A stretch of DNA of 50,628 nt, taken from contig NZ_JAFIFD010000016.1 in assembly GCF_020832205.1 (NCBI RefSeq), forward strand, positions 1 through 50,628, written 5' to 3'. The stretch's first letter is position 1. Every line of letters begins with the position of its first letter. This DNA comes from Exiguobacterium sp. (lineage in GTDB: Bacteria > Bacillota > Bacilli > Exiguobacteriales > Exiguobacteriaceae). Of the stretch, positions 24,225-32,695 are shown one piece after another. A program made the position numbers and the translations under genes. Under the pieces are notes generated by a model that saw only the letters and a list, made by a program, of their open reading frames with translations, had not been told where the DNA came from and ran no database searches.

Positions 24225-24253
24225 CAAAAAACACCGTCCGGTTCGAACGGTGT
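24225..24253 (-). terminator. Terminator of the Crp-family regulator gene
   Basis: ACACCGT / ACGGTGT arms around GGTTCGA-type loop bases on the minus strand, then six T. The arm overlaps the stop codon. Confidence 0.85.
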
Positions 24254-24942
24254 CAATGGCTCGCTTGCTCGAAGTATTCAGGATGCTCGGTCACGAGCTG
24301 GCGGGCATCCAATTGAAGGATGTCTTCTTTTCGGAGCTTGGACAAAATGTTCGAGACCGTCTCCCGTGACGTCCCGGAGATTCGTGACAGCTCGACCGTC
24401 GTGAACGGACAACGGACCCGGACCCCGTCGGCATCGCGTTCCCCGAGGTCTTCGATCAAATAGTGGATCGTGTTCAACACGCGGTCGGTCGCACTCGGTG
24501 TGATGATCTCTTGAACACGCCGCTCGTGCAAATCAAGAATCCGATTCATTTGTCCGACGATGTGCAGGAGCATCGTCGCATTTCTCGAGACGAGCTGTTC
24601 GAAACGGTCGGTTGGCATATAAATGACCGAGATATCGGTGAGCGCTTCCGCCGAATGCCGATAATACGTCTCTGTGAACATGCCGCTGTACGGGAACAGT
24701 TGCTTCGGTTTCAAATAGTCCGCATATTGATAGGTCGCCGCTTCATTCAAACGTTCGAGTTTGACGTAGCCGTCCATCAAAAAATAGACACGCTCGCGCG
24801 GGTCCCCTTCCATGAACAAAATCTGTCCTTTCCGATACGTGCGGCAGTAGACGTGGGGCAGGAGCGCCTCTAATTCCCGACTGGCACTCTTTTGAAAAAC
24901 ATCGATTTGTCTCAAGTCGTCGATCGTCCATCGCTGTGACAT
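24253..24942 (-). CDS. arcR: Crp/Fnr-family regulator, ArcR-like
   Basis: 229 residues: cyclic-nucleotide-type beta-barrel (about 15-125) with RKGQILFMEGDP, a long dimer helix, and a winged helix-turn-helix ending SGTSRETVSNILSKL. The LFPYSGMF stretch after the barrel recalls ArcR of Staphylococcus and Bacillus, which switches on the arginine deiminase operon without oxygen. Only isolated Cys residues are present, so there is no Fnr-type iron-sulfur cluster. The gene lies between cydDC and, across the GH31 gene, arcABDC. A perfect cre site is in front. The ArcR identity is inferred from resemblance and neighbourhood. Confidence 0.72.
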   Translation of the reverse strand: MSQRWTIDDLRQIDVFQKSASRELEALLPHVYCRTYRKGQILFMEGDPRERVYFLMDGYVKLERLNEAATYQYADYLKPKQLFPYSGMFTETYYRHSAEALTDISVIYMPTDRFEQLVSRNATMLLHIVGQMNRILDLHERRVQEIITPSATDRVLNTIHYLIEDLGERDADGVRVRCPFTTVELSRISGTSRETVSNILSKLRKEDILQLDARQLVTEHPEYFEQASH

Positions 24943-25001
24943 CGTGCATCCCTCACTTCCTCAATCAACTTCTTCTCTCTCAGTATAAGGGATTGAGCTT
25001 A

Positions 25002-25015
25002 TGTAAACGCTTTCA
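25002..25015. promoter_or_regulatory. cre site (CcpA operator) upstream of the regulator gene
   Basis: TGTAAACGCTTTCA fits the consensus TGWAANCGNTNWCA at every fixed position. It lies 60 bases before the regulator start and just upstream of a TATACT (-10 candidate, 24982-24987), so CcpA would block the promoter when sugar is plentiful. Confidence 0.8.
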
Positions 25016-25038
25016 AATTCCGACAGTTTTCTGACAAG

Positions 25039-25066
25039 AAAAAAGAGGGGCTACCCCCCTCTTCAA
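25039..25066 (-). terminator. Terminator of the GH31 gene
   Basis: Minus-strand AAGAGGGG / CCCCTCTT hairpin followed by TTTTTTCTT; the stop codon is in the arm. Confidence 0.85.
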
Positions 25067-27405
25067 TCCAGCATCAGTTCCATGATTGCATCTTGTAAGT
25101 CGCGATCCAATTCGAGCGCATGTAAATCAAAGAGCCAAGCTTCAAGCCGCGTTTTCGCCGCGGCCGACCGATAGAGTCGATCCTTCAAATCATACGCGAT
25201 CTCGGCTCGATCAAGAAATTGATATAAGCGATCGAGACGATTATCATTCGTCGTCAGCTCGACCGGGAGCTCGACGGTCAGCTCTTCTTCAATCGGACCG
25301 AGTTCGACACGAAGCGTCTGTGTCGCCCGCTCATATTCGCCTTCTGCTTTAACGCCGCGCACGAGCAAGGTGATGTTCCGCTCCTCCGGTAAGACGGTCG
25401 TGTCCCCGGTCACGCGGATGTGTAAGCGTCTCGCTTCCCAATCAAGGGTGAATGTCGTTTCCGCATAGGCACCGGTCTCATAGGCGCGATCCGTTCCGTT
25501 ATCTTCAAACAACGTGAACGTGTTTGAGGCGCCCGGAAAGACGACGACTTCAAGTTCGGCCGGATTGTCCGTATTGTTGCTACCGGTATGGTGTGCCGCC
25601 ATCGGGACGATCGCCCCGGCTTTCGCGAACACGGCCTGTTCGTCAAGTCGCCGGAAAGCACGCACGGATTTTCCACCGACGTAATGATGTCCGGTGAAGA
25701 AATCGAACCAGTCGCCTTCCGGTAACCAAACGTTCGCCGGAGCGACGTGGAGGCGGTCGTTTCGTTTGACGACGATCGGGGCCACAACTAACTCACTGCC
25801 GAAATAATACTGATTCGGCGCTTCGTATGCCATCTCGTCTTCCGGATGGTCATAATACATCGGCAAGATGAGCGGTGTCGCGTCCCTATGATTGCGCCAA
25901 TTCATCGTATACAAATATGGCACGAGTTGATGTCGGAGCCGAAGGAAGTGTTTCATGGCCTGTTCGGCTTCCATACCGAATCGCCATGGCTCTTTCCCAT
26001 TGAAAATGCTAAACGTCGAATGGAGTCGCGTAATCGGACTGAACACGCCGAAAGCGACCCAACGTGCCGCGAGCTCATCGTCTTTCACGCCACGGTAATG
26101 CCCACCGATATCATGGCTCCACCAGCCGTATCCGATATTCGAGGCCGTGGCCGTGAAGTACGGCTGGAACGCGAGTGAAGCCCACGAGATGAGCGTGTCG
26201 CCCGAGAATCCGACCGGATAACGGTGACTCCCCGGCCCGGCATAACGCGAAAAGATGAGCGGCCGGTTGCCGTCGCGCGCGATATCGACCGCATGATAAT
26301 GATTCAGCATCCAAAGCGGGTCGAGTCCTTCCATCTTCGACGTCGACCCTTGTTGCCAGTCGATCCACCAAAAGTCGACGCCATCCGCTTCATGCGGATG
26401 ATGCATCTGCTCAAAATAGGATTGGATGAAACGCTTGTCGGAGAAGTCAAACGGAATCCGGTCACCGGTCTCGGGATCGATGCCCATCGCCTCCGCCATC
26501 GCCGCATACTGATCTTCAAATGCGCGGACACCATCGGCGGGATGCAGATTTAATGTCACGAGGAACCCTTCTTCTTTTAACCAACTCAAAAAGCCTTTCG
26601 GGTCCGGGAACAAGTTTTTATTCCACGAATAGCCCGTCCAACCGCTCCCGAATTCTTCGGGGATATCCGTGACGTGCCAATCCATATCGATGACACTGAC
26701 GGAGAACGGAATGTCCTCGGTTCTGAATCGATGCATCAGGCTCTTATATTCCGTCTCATCGTATCGCCAGTAGCGGCTCCACCAGTTGCCGAGCGCCTTA
26801 CGCGGCAGAAGCGGCGTCGGGCCTGTCAATTGATAGAAATCGCGCAGTGCTTGCCGATACTCGTGGCCATAACCGAAGTAATACAAATCATGGATGCCTT
26901 TACGACGAGGTTCCACGAACCGATCGTCTGTCATGATGAATGATGTCGAGTCGTCAATCACGGCATAGCCTTGTTTTGAGGCGATTCCTTCTTCAAGCTC
27001 AACCGCACCGTCCACGTGGTCAAGTGTCCGGGCCGTTCCTTTTAGCGTCCGTTCTACCCCATGGAACGTGTAACGGCTGTAATACGTACTAAAGTTCCCC
27101 TTCACGTCTACATAGAGCGTGTTCGGTGCGAACGGGCCTTTCACGTAATACAAATGAACGTGCTCCGTGATGATTTGCAGCTCATGCTCATTTTCCACGA
27201 CGCGAAAATCTGGGACGTCGAACTCGCGATTCCAGACGACTTGGGTCGGTCGATCTTCAAACACACCATCCTCGGCATACTCCATCCGAATCAATTGACT
27301 CGTGAGCACGGTGAAGCGATAACAATGTCCTTGAACGATGGCACGTTCGTCCGCCTGCGGTTTCATTTGTTTCGTATAGACGTTGTCTTGTTCAAATAAG
27401 CGCAT
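25063..27405 (-). CDS. Glycoside hydrolase family 31 alpha-glucosidase-like enzyme
   Basis: 780 residues. Order: N-terminal beta-sandwich (to about 230), GH31 (beta/alpha)8 barrel with NWWSRYWRYDETEY, the nucleophile Asp in WWIDWQQG, the acid/base Asp in GFSGDT and SNIGYGWWSHDIGG, then C-terminal beta domains and a helical tail. GH31 enzymes release alpha-linked glucose or xylose, but specificity cannot be read from the sequence. No signal peptide, so it is cytosolic and would act on imported sugars. The ATG at 27405 lacks a clear ribosome site. It sits between arcC and arcR with its own promoter region and terminator. Confidence 0.88.
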   Translation of the reverse strand: MRLFEQDNVYTKQMKPQADERAIVQGHCYRFTVLTSQLIRMEYAEDGVFEDRPTQVVWNREFDVPDFRVVENEHELQIITEHVHLYYVKGPFAPNTLYVDVKGNFSTYYSRYTFHGVERTLKGTARTLDHVDGAVELEEGIASKQGYAVIDDSTSFIMTDDRFVEPRRKGIHDLYYFGYGHEYRQALRDFYQLTGPTPLLPRKALGNWWSRYWRYDETEYKSLMHRFRTEDIPFSVSVIDMDWHVTDIPEEFGSGWTGYSWNKNLFPDPKGFLSWLKEEGFLVTLNLHPADGVRAFEDQYAAMAEAMGIDPETGDRIPFDFSDKRFIQSYFEQMHHPHEADGVDFWWIDWQQGSTSKMEGLDPLWMLNHYHAVDIARDGNRPLIFSRYAGPGSHRYPVGFSGDTLISWASLAFQPYFTATASNIGYGWWSHDIGGHYRGVKDDELAARWVAFGVFSPITRLHSTFSIFNGKEPWRFGMEAEQAMKHFLRLRHQLVPYLYTMNWRNHRDATPLILPMYYDHPEDEMAYEAPNQYYFGSELVVAPIVVKRNDRLHVAPANVWLPEGDWFDFFTGHHYVGGKSVRAFRRLDEQAVFAKAGAIVPMAAHHTGSNNTDNPAELEVVVFPGASNTFTLFEDNGTDRAYETGAYAETTFTLDWEARRLHIRVTGDTTVLPEERNITLLVRGVKAEGEYERATQTLRVELGPIEEELTVELPVELTTNDNRLDRLYQFLDRAEIAYDLKDRLYRSAAAKTRLEAWLFDLHALELDRDLQDAIMELMLD

Positions 27406-27450
27406 AGTGTCGAGCGTTGCCGCTCTTCGTCACTTCCTTCCCAAATATAG

Positions 27451-27464
27451 TACAACCGTTTACA
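27451..27464 (-). promoter_or_regulatory. cre/LacI-type operator before the GH31 gene
   Basis: Minus-strand TGTAAACGGTTGTA has 12 of 14 positions of the cre consensus and the central CG of LacI-family operators. It precedes a TATATT by three bases, in the promoter region of the GH31 gene. It could bind CcpA or a maltose-type repressor. Confidence 0.5.
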
Positions 27465-27547
27465 CCATTGATGATCACCATGTCTGGTTCGACATACAAC
27501 CTTCGTTCCCTATGTCAGAGCGGAGAAAACGAGGAGAGGCCGATTCA

Positions 27548-27580
27548 CAAAAAAAGCCGCGATTTTGATCATCGCGGCTT
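27548..27580 (-). terminator. Terminator of the arcABDC operon
   Basis: Minus-strand AAGCCGCGAT / ATCGCGGCTT with a seven-base loop, then seven T, six bases after the arcC stop. Confidence 0.9.
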
Positions 27581-27585
27581 CGTGC

Positions 27586-28548
27586 TTATTGTTGGAGCGT
27601 CGCTGCGAGGCGGACGCGGGTCCCGATATCGCCGCGAACGGCTGTCCGGGCTTGAGCGAGCGATGTGATGACCGCGACACGACCTTCCCCGGTTTCCGCA
27701 AATTGAAGGGCGGCCCGAACTTTCGGCAACATGCTGCCCGGTGCGAACTGTCCTTCCGCGATGTACGTCTCGAGCTGTTCTTTCGTCGTCTCTTCAAGCG
27801 CCGTTTCTTCAGGCGTCCCGAAATTGACGTACACGTGATCGACCGCTGTCAAAATGAGGAGCATGTCTGCTTCGACGAGTTCGGCCAGTTTCGCGGCGGC
27901 GAAATCTTTGTCGATGACGGCCTCGACCCCGACGTAACCGTCCGGCGTATCGACGACCGGGATGCCGCCACCGCCTGAGGCGACGACGATATGTTCGCGC
28001 TCGACGAGGTCGCGGATGACGGCGTGCTCACAAATCGCTACCGGGAACGGACTTGGGACGACGCGGCGATACCCTCGACCGGCATCTTCTTTGAACACGT
28101 AGCCGCTCTCTCGTTCGATGCGCACCGCTTCTTCCTGCGAGTAGAAAGGGCCGATCGGTTTGGTCGGGTGGCTGAAGGCGCTGTCGTTCGGATCGACGAC
28201 GGCCCGGGTGACGATCGGGGCGACTGAACGTTCGAGCCCACGGGCCCGAAGCGCTTTTGTGAGTGCATTTTCAAACCAATAACCGATCATGCCTTGCGTC
28301 ATCGCGCCGCAGACGTCGAGCGGCATCGCCGGTGTCGCCTCGCTGTCGGCAGCCGCTTGTTGCAACATCAAGTTGCCGACTTGCGGGCCGTTCCCATGCG
28401 TGATGATGACATCGATCCCTTCTTCAATCAATCCTGCGAGCGCATCAGCGGTCGTCTCGACAGCACGAATTTGGGCTTCGGCCGTCGCATCCTTTCCTTG
28501 TTGGATCGCATTTCCGCCTAACGCAATGACGACTCGTTTTTTCACCAT
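27586..28548 (-). CDS. arcC: Carbamate kinase
   Basis: Last step of the arginine deiminase pathway: carbamoyl phosphate plus ADP gives ATP, ammonia and CO2. 320 residues. Nucleotide/carbamate motifs [33 protein letters not shown] and the [12 protein letters not shown] stretch are all present. ATG follows GGGGGAAA; the gap after arcD is 15 bases. Final gene before the operon terminator. Confidence 0.95.
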   Translation of the reverse strand: MVKKRVVIALGGNAIQQGKDATAEAQIRAVETTADALAGLIEEGIDVIITHGNGPQVGNLMLQQAAADSEATPAMPLDVCGAMTQGMIGYWFENALTKALRARGLERSVAPIVTRAVVDPNDSAFSHPTKPIGPFYSQEEAVRIERESGYVFKEDAGRGYRRVVPSPFPVAICEHAVIRDLVEREHIVVASGGGGIPVVDTPDGYVGVEAVIDKDFAAAKLAELVEADMLLILTAVDHVYVNFGTPEETALEETTKEQLETYIAEGQFAPGSMLPKVRAALQFAETGEGRVAVITSLAQARTAVRGDIGTRVRLAATLQQ

Positions 28549-28563
28549 GTCTGTTTCCCCCGA

Positions 28564-30039
28564 TCAAATGACTGAGATGTTTCCTGTGACGATGCGAACG
28601 ACTGCTAAAATGGCGAGCGCCGTCAAGATGCCGGCGACGATCCATTCTGTTCTCGTCAACGTCTTGATGCCGTTCTCACGTTGTGCTTTCACATAAAGGA
28701 GCGTGCCTGGTGCGTACAGCATCGTCGTCAACAACAAGTAATCGACGCCAGCCGCGTAGATGAGCCAGATGCCGTAAATCGAAGCAACCGCCCCGATGAT
28801 CAAGTCACGCGTCCGTCGTTCACCGGCGTTATACCCGATGCCGCCTTTCGCCACTTTCACTTGATAAAACGCGGAGAACGCGTACGGGATCAAGATGGCG
28901 CTCGAGGCGAGCGAGAACGCAAAGTTATAGGCGGCGTCCGAGAACAAAAACGTGAAGAGGAACAATTGAATCAAACCGTTCGTGAGCCAGAGCGCATTGA
29001 CCGGCGCGTTGTTCTTATTCTCTTTCGTGAACCATTTCGGAAAGACACCGTCTTTGCCGGCGACGTAAGGAATCTCGGCTGCAAGGAGCGTCCAACCGAG
29101 CCACGCCCCGAGAACGGAGATGACGAGACCGCCGTTGATGAGCATGGCTCCCCATGGTCCGACGGCAGATTCTAACAAGTAAGCCATCGCCGGTTGAGAA
29201 GCGTTCGCCACGTTTTCTGGATTCATCAGCCCGAGCGACATGATCGAGATGAGCAAGTAAATGACGAGCGTCCCGAGGAGACCGATGACCGTCGCTTTCC
29301 CAACGTCCGAGCGTTTCCGGGCCCGGCCGGACAAGACGACGGCCCCTTCGACCCCGATGAACACCCAGAGTGTGACGAGCATCGTCGAGACGACTTGGTC
29401 TTTTACGCTGCCCCACGAGAAGCCGCCTTGGCCCCAAAAGTCGAACGTGAAGTTGTCTAAATTAAAGAAGAACAAAGTGATGGTGATGAAGGCAAAAATC
29501 GGAACGAGTTTCGCAATCGTCGTGATGATGTTGATCATCGACGCTTCATGGATGCCTCGTAAAATGAGTGAGTGGACGAGCCAGAGCATGATCGATGCCC
29601 CGATGATGGAGGCGATGTTTTGACCGCCTGCGAAGATTGGGAAGAAATAGCCGACCGAACTGAACAACAGCGTCGCGTAGGCGACGTTTCCGAGCCAAGC
29701 CGAGAGCCAATAGCCCCAGGCCGAGTTGAACCCGACGAACTGACCGAAACCGGCCCGGGCGTAACTGTATACCCCGCCGTCGAGGTCGGGACGCCGCATC
29801 GTCAAGTTTTGGAAACTGAGACCGAGCGTGATAATCCCGATCCCGGTGATGACCCAGCCGATGAGAATCGCACCTGCGTTCGCTCCTTGGGCCAAGTCGG
29901 CTGCCAAGTTGAAGGCGCCACCGCCGATCATCGAACCGACGACGAGTGCCGTCAGGGCCCCGAGCCCTAACCGTTTGTCTTTCGGACTAGGACTTGCGCC
30001 AACGGAACCGCTTGAGTCATGATCTATTTTCGTAGACAT
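28564..30039 (-). CDS. arcD: Arginine/ornithine antiporter, APC family
   Basis: Exchanges external arginine for internal ornithine at no energy cost, feeding the deiminase pathway. 491 residues, 12 to 13 membrane helices. The N-terminal LGALTALVVGSMIGGGAFNL is the unwound helix of basic amino-acid antiporters, and PDLDGGVYSYARAGFG follows. Position between arcB and arcC supports the function. ATG follows GAAAGGGATGAG. Confidence 0.92.
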   Translation of the reverse strand: MSTKIDHDSSGSVGASPSPKDKRLGLGALTALVVGSMIGGGAFNLAADLAQGANAGAILIGWVITGIGIITLGLSFQNLTMRRPDLDGGVYSYARAGFGQFVGFNSAWGYWLSAWLGNVAYATLLFSSVGYFFPIFAGGQNIASIIGASIMLWLVHSLILRGIHEASMINIITTIAKLVPIFAFITITLFFFNLDNFTFDFWGQGGFSWGSVKDQVVSTMLVTLWVFIGVEGAVVLSGRARKRSDVGKATVIGLLGTLVIYLLISIMSLGLMNPENVANASQPAMAYLLESAVGPWGAMLINGGLVISVLGAWLGWTLLAAEIPYVAGKDGVFPKWFTKENKNNAPVNALWLTNGLIQLFLFTFLFSDAAYNFAFSLASSAILIPYAFSAFYQVKVAKGGIGYNAGERRTRDLIIGAVASIYGIWLIYAAGVDYLLLTTMLYAPGTLLYVKAQRENGIKTLTRTEWIVAGILTALAILAVVRIVTGNISVI

Positions 30040-30063
30040 TTAACTCATCCCTTTCGATTAAGT

Positions 30064-30085
30064 AAGGGGAGGAGACCCTCCCCTT
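30064..30085 (-). other. Hairpin between arcB and arcD
   Basis: Perfect 9-bp stem AAGGGGAGG / CCTCCCCTT with a GTCT loop on the minus strand, three bases after the arcB stop and 25 before arcD. The following TTACTTAAT is a poor T-run. It may act as a leaky terminator or an mRNA-stabilising end that makes arcAB more abundant than arcDC. Confidence 0.6.
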
Positions 30086-30087
30086 CT

Positions 30088-31116
30088 TCAACGTTCAAGC
30101 CACTCAGACGTGTCGGCGAGAGTCGCCGCCATGACCGCTTTGATCGTGTGCATCCGGTTTTCCGCCTCATCAAAGACGAACGAGTGGCGGCTGCGGAACA
30201 CTTCATCCGTCACTTCCATCTCTTTCAAGCCGTGCTCTTCGAAGATCGCGCGACCGACCTCTGTTTCTAAGTCATGGAACGCCGGCAGGCAATGCAAGAA
30301 CATGACATCCGTATTTCCCGTCTTCTCGAGCATCTCCATGTTCACTTGGTACGGACGAAGGAGCTTGATCCGCTCTGCGAACTCCGCTTCTTCTCCCATC
30401 GACACCCAAACGTCCGTATAGATGACGTCGGCGTTTTTGACCGCCTCGTCGATACTCTCGGTCAACGTGATTACCGCCCCGGTCTCTGCCGCCACGGACC
30501 GCGCATACTCGACGACCTCATCAGATGGCCACAATGATTTCGGTGCGCAGATGCGCATATCCATTCCGACTTTCGCACCGCCGATCAATAACGTGTTGCC
30601 CATGTTGTTGCGGCCGTCTCCGACATAGACGAAACGGATGCCGGCAAGATCCCCTTTTTGTTCTTTCACCGTCAAGAAGTCGGCCAAAATTTGTGTCGGA
30701 TGGTACAAGTCCGTCAACCCATTCCATACCGGGACGCCAGCATCGCGCGCGAGTCCTTCGACCGTCGCATGGGCGAAGCCGCGGAACTGGATCCCGTCAA
30801 ACATCCGTCCGAGGACGATCGCCGTGTCACGGACCGACTCTTTTTTACCGAATTGAATGTCCGACTTACCGAGATATTCAGGATGCATGCCCAGGTCGAC
30901 AGCTGCGACTGTGAACGCACACCGTGTCCGCGTCGACGGTTTTTCGAACAGCAAGGCGACATTTTTGCCTTCACAGATCCGGTGCGGGATTCCTTGTTGT
31001 TTTTGTCGTTTGAACGCGGCTGACAAATCGATCAAGTAGTTCAATTCGTCTCCCGAAAACTCGTTGAGCGATAAAAAGTGACGACCTTTCAAGTCAAAGT
31101 TGTACGTTGTGGACAT
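30088..31116 (-). CDS. arcB: Ornithine carbamoyltransferase, catabolic
   Basis: Splits citrulline with phosphate into ornithine and carbamoyl phosphate in the catabolic direction. 342 residues. The carbamoyl-phosphate site is [12 protein letters not shown] near residue 55, ornithine contacts are in the DVWVSMGEE stretch, and HCLPAFHD is the catalytic Cys motif. The catabolic role follows from the operon. ATG follows AGGAGG; gap to arcA is 16 bases. Confidence 0.95.
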   Translation of the reverse strand: MSTTYNFDLKGRHFLSLNEFSGDELNYLIDLSAAFKRQKQQGIPHRICEGKNVALLFEKPSTRTRCAFTVAAVDLGMHPEYLGKSDIQFGKKESVRDTAIVLGRMFDGIQFRGFAHATVEGLARDAGVPVWNGLTDLYHPTQILADFLTVKEQKGDLAGIRFVYVGDGRNNMGNTLLIGGAKVGMDMRICAPKSLWPSDEVVEYARSVAAETGAVITLTESIDEAVKNADVIYTDVWVSMGEEAEFAERIKLLRPYQVNMEMLEKTGNTDVMFLHCLPAFHDLETEVGRAIFEEHGLKEMEVTDEVFRSRHSFVFDEAENRMHTIKAVMAATLADTSEWLER

Positions 31117-31132
31117 GCTCGTTTCCTCCTCG

Positions 31133-32404
31133 TCAAATATCTTCGCGAATAATTGGACAACTCATGCAACGTGGGCCCCCACGACCGCGCGACAGCTCGC
31201 TCGACATGATCTCGATGACCTCGACGCCTTCCGTACGCAACAGTTCATTCGACACGTAGTTGCGGTCGTATGTGACGACGACGCCCGGAGCAATCGCGAG
31301 CGTATTCGAACCGTCGTTCCACTGCTCACGCGCCGCGGCGATCGGGTCTCCGCCACCGCAAGGGATAAGGACGATTTCATCAAGCCCGAGGGCACGTTTT
31401 AACACTTGCAACAAATCGGTATGTTGCGTGATATGAAGCTCGCCTTCTTTGTTCAATGTCAGTTCAAAGATGTTCATTTTGCCTTCTGGGCCTTGAATGA
31501 ACGGATGGATCGTAAATTTGTCGTGGTCGACCATCGTGAAGACGGTGTCGAGGTGCATGAACGCCCGTGACTTCGGAATCTCGATCGCGATGACTTTTTG
31601 AAACGTGCCGCCGTTTTTGAGCAAGTTGAGTGCGACCCGTTCGATTCCTTGGGCGGTCGTCCGTTCCGATATCCCGATGGCGACGACTTCTTTCGACAAG
31701 ACGAGCTCATCCCCGCCTTCCATCGCGAACCGATAGTCCCGGTCCGACCAAATCGGGATGTCATGTTTCGCGAAGCGCGGATGATATTTCATAATATATT
31801 GCGTGAACAAAGATTCACGGCGGCGTGCCGGCTCTTTCATCCGGTTGATCGATAGTCCGTTGCCGATGGCCGCAGCCGGGTCACGCGTGAAGTAGAGGTT
31901 TGGCATCGGGTCGAGATAGAACGGATACGTGTCTTCGATCATCTCATGCAAATGACGGCGCTTCTCCGGCTTGATTTCCGACTTCCGGATCCCAGCCATG
32001 ACCGTCTCGATCAATTGTTCATTATCATAAGCGAGCAAATATTCTTTGAGCGTCTCGTATGAGCCGTTAATGTTTGATTTTGACTCCGACAAGATGTCGG
32101 CGACGAAACGTTCACGCACACCCGGGAGCGACAGCGTCTCTGCCATTAGTTTTTCTAAATAGAGCACTTCGACGCCGCGGTTTTGGAGCGCGCTCGCGAA
32201 GTAGTCATGTTCTTTTTGAATGACCGGTAAGTGTGGGATGTCGTCAAAGAGGAGTCTCTCTAAATATTCGGGGGTTAAATTTTCAAGCTCGCGGCCCGGA
32301 CGTTTTAGAAGCACCGTCCTAAGTTCGCCAATTTCTGAATACACGTGGATTGGATGTTTCAGCGTTGTATCCCGTGAGGTCCGTTGATCCATCATCGTTA
32401 TCAT
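31133..32404 (-). CDS. arcA: Arginine deiminase
   Basis: Hydrolyses arginine to citrulline and ammonia. 423 residues. The catalytic Cys413 lies in GGPRCMSCP, with the Asp/Glu/His set in [20 protein letters not shown] and [12 protein letters not shown]. The ATG at 32404 is seven bases after AGGAGG; further in-frame ATGs at codons 4 and 5 are less well placed. First gene of arcABDC, read from a promoter region rich in inverted and direct repeats. Confidence 0.96.
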   Translation of the reverse strand: MITMMDQRTSRDTTLKHPIHVYSEIGELRTVLLKRPGRELENLTPEYLERLLFDDIPHLPVIQKEHDYFASALQNRGVEVLYLEKLMAETLSLPGVRERFVADILSESKSNINGSYETLKEYLLAYDNEQLIETVMAGIRKSEIKPEKRRHLHEMIEDTYPFYLDPMPNLYFTRDPAAAIGNGLSINRMKEPARRRESLFTQYIMKYHPRFAKHDIPIWSDRDYRFAMEGGDELVLSKEVVAIGISERTTAQGIERVALNLLKNGGTFQKVIAIEIPKSRAFMHLDTVFTMVDHDKFTIHPFIQGPEGKMNIFELTLNKEGELHITQHTDLLQVLKRALGLDEIVLIPCGGGDPIAAAREQWNDGSNTLAIAPGVVVTYDRNYVSNELLRTEGVEVIEIMSSELSRGRGGPRCMSCPIIREDI

Positions 32405-32445
32405 CTCGCTTCCTCCTAGTGTTTCGGGTGTGTTGCTACCCTTAC

Positions 32446-32508
32446 ATTATCAACTTACCCAATATCGGGATGGGTAAGTCCGACAAGACACGTGTGGCGG
32501 ATTCCACA
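32446..32508 (-). promoter_or_regulatory. arcA promoter region with Crp-type palindrome and a 9-bp inverted repeat
   Basis: TGTGG-AATCCG-CCACA (32493-32508, minus strand) is a perfect dyad with the size of a Crp/ArcR site. Downstream, ACTTACCCA and TGGGTAAGT (32453-32461 and 32471-32479) form a 9-bp inverted repeat with a 9-base centre. GATAAT at 32446-32451 is a possible -10 with no good -35, as in activator-dependent promoters. TSS unknown. Confidence 0.55.
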
Positions 32509-32539
32509 GTCAAATGTATGAAAGATTGAGGAAATTGAA

Positions 32540-32574
32540 TGAACAAACGGTTGTGAACGACTGAACAAGCGGTT
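32540..32574. repeat. Two 13-bp direct repeats, 22 bases apart
   Basis: TGAACAAACGGTT (32540-32552) and TGAACAAGCGGTT (32562-32574) differ at one base and are spaced two helical turns apart, between arcA and mgtE. Likely a paired binding site on one DNA face. The protein is unknown. Confidence 0.5.
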
Positions 32575-32695
32575 AGAAAAGGCGCCTATGAATAATCGTT
32601 GTATGCATTGTGAAAAAAATTCATTATTTTATTTTTAGACGGATAAGGTAAGATAGTGACGTGCCTCAAGATTTTGAAGAAAAGGAAGTGAGTCG

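Noticed and set aside
32580-32695. Mg2+ riboswitch (M-box) before mgtE
   Set aside because: The stretch is too short and too AT-rich and lacks the conserved M-box segments.
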